Source: Paracoccaceae bacterium
Lineage (GTDB): Bacteria; Pseudomonadota; Alphaproteobacteria; Rhodobacterales; Rhodobacteraceae
Assembly (NCBI GenBank): GCA_023254015.1
Contig: JALQYS010000597.1
Coordinates: 1 to 13,984 of the forward strand
Length of the DNA stretch: 13,984 nt
Direction: 5' to 3'
Shown here in pieces: positions 13,920 through 13,984 of this stretch (position 1 is the stretch's first letter; each line of letters begins with the position of its first letter). Under the pieces are notes generated by a model that did not search any database, was not told the origin of the DNA, and saw nothing but the letters and a program-made list of their open reading frames with translations. Both the position numbers and the translations under genes were made by a program.

Positions 13920-13984
13920 ATGGAATCCCTCTTCGTATCAACTGGCGTCGTCGCTCTTGCCGAGATTGGCGATAAAACGCAGCT
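13920..13984 (+). CDS. TMEM165/GDT1 (UPF0016) family protein, first 21 residues
   Basis: The frame from ATG 13920 runs off the window after 21 residues, MESLFVSTGVVALAEIGDKTQ. It contains the E-x-G-D-K-T/S motif that defines the UPF0016/GDT1 cation transporter family, whose bacterial members (MneA type) export manganese. AGGA at 13909-13912 gives a ribosome site with a seven-base spacer. The gene diverges from amt across 131 bases. The lower GC content of this end groups it with the amt fragment, not with the Rhodobacterales core. Confidence 0.75.
   Translation, partial: MESLFVSTGVVALAEIGDKTQ

Overview
The window reads as a high-GC alphaproteobacterial chromosome segment, most like the Rhodobacterales (Rhodobacter, Tabrizicola or Gemmobacter type). 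The grounds are the block tlpA / argH / small lipoprotein / lysA / TIGR02302-DUF4175 protein, the strong G/C third-position bias, and the close match of the ArgH, LysA and PheT proteins to what I know of that order. These assignments come from protein reading, not from a database search.

Layout. (1) 1-138 is an internal piece of ribosomal protein L10 that looks betaproteobacterial. It joins, in the antisense direction, the start of a minus-strand TlpA gene (131-355). (2) 380-5930 (+) carries argH, a 58-residue lipoprotein, lysA and a TIGR02302/DUF4175 membrane protein, plausibly one transcription unit with an internal promoter before lysA. (3) 5997-6149 (-) is a 50-residue single-membrane-span protein gene. 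(4) 6353-8764 (+) is pheT, without pheS beside it, preceded by two tandem hairpins and followed by a long imperfect palindrome. (5) 8879-10477 (+) is a GMC-family FAD alcohol/choline dehydrogenase. It converges with (6) a minus-strand operon: DppC-type permease (5' end missing), DppD-type ATPase, DppF-type ATPase and an M19 dipeptidase. (7) From about 13690 to the end the DNA changes character: the start of an ammonium transporter gene fused in frame to the permease remnant, a sigma-54-like promoter, and the divergent start of a TMEM165/GDT1 family gene.

How the genes fit together. argH completes arginine synthesis. lysA completes lysine synthesis and draws on meso-diaminopimelate, the peptidoglycan precursor. 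The lipoprotein, TlpA and the TIGR02302 protein are envelope or periplasmic. The dipeptide-type ABC transporter and the M19 dipeptidase form a likely uptake-and-hydrolysis unit for a dipeptide, analogous in layout to the E. coli ddp (D-Ala-D-Ala) operon.

The most notable observation is that both ends look chimeric. At about 131-138 and 13684-13698 the sequence switches between unrelated genes at short stretches compatible with both partners, and the outer partners look betaproteobacterial. Assembly or amplification chimerism is the simplest explanation, and the core (about 139-13684) should be read as the true Rhodobacterales locus. I did not find a convincing new defence or mobile system here.
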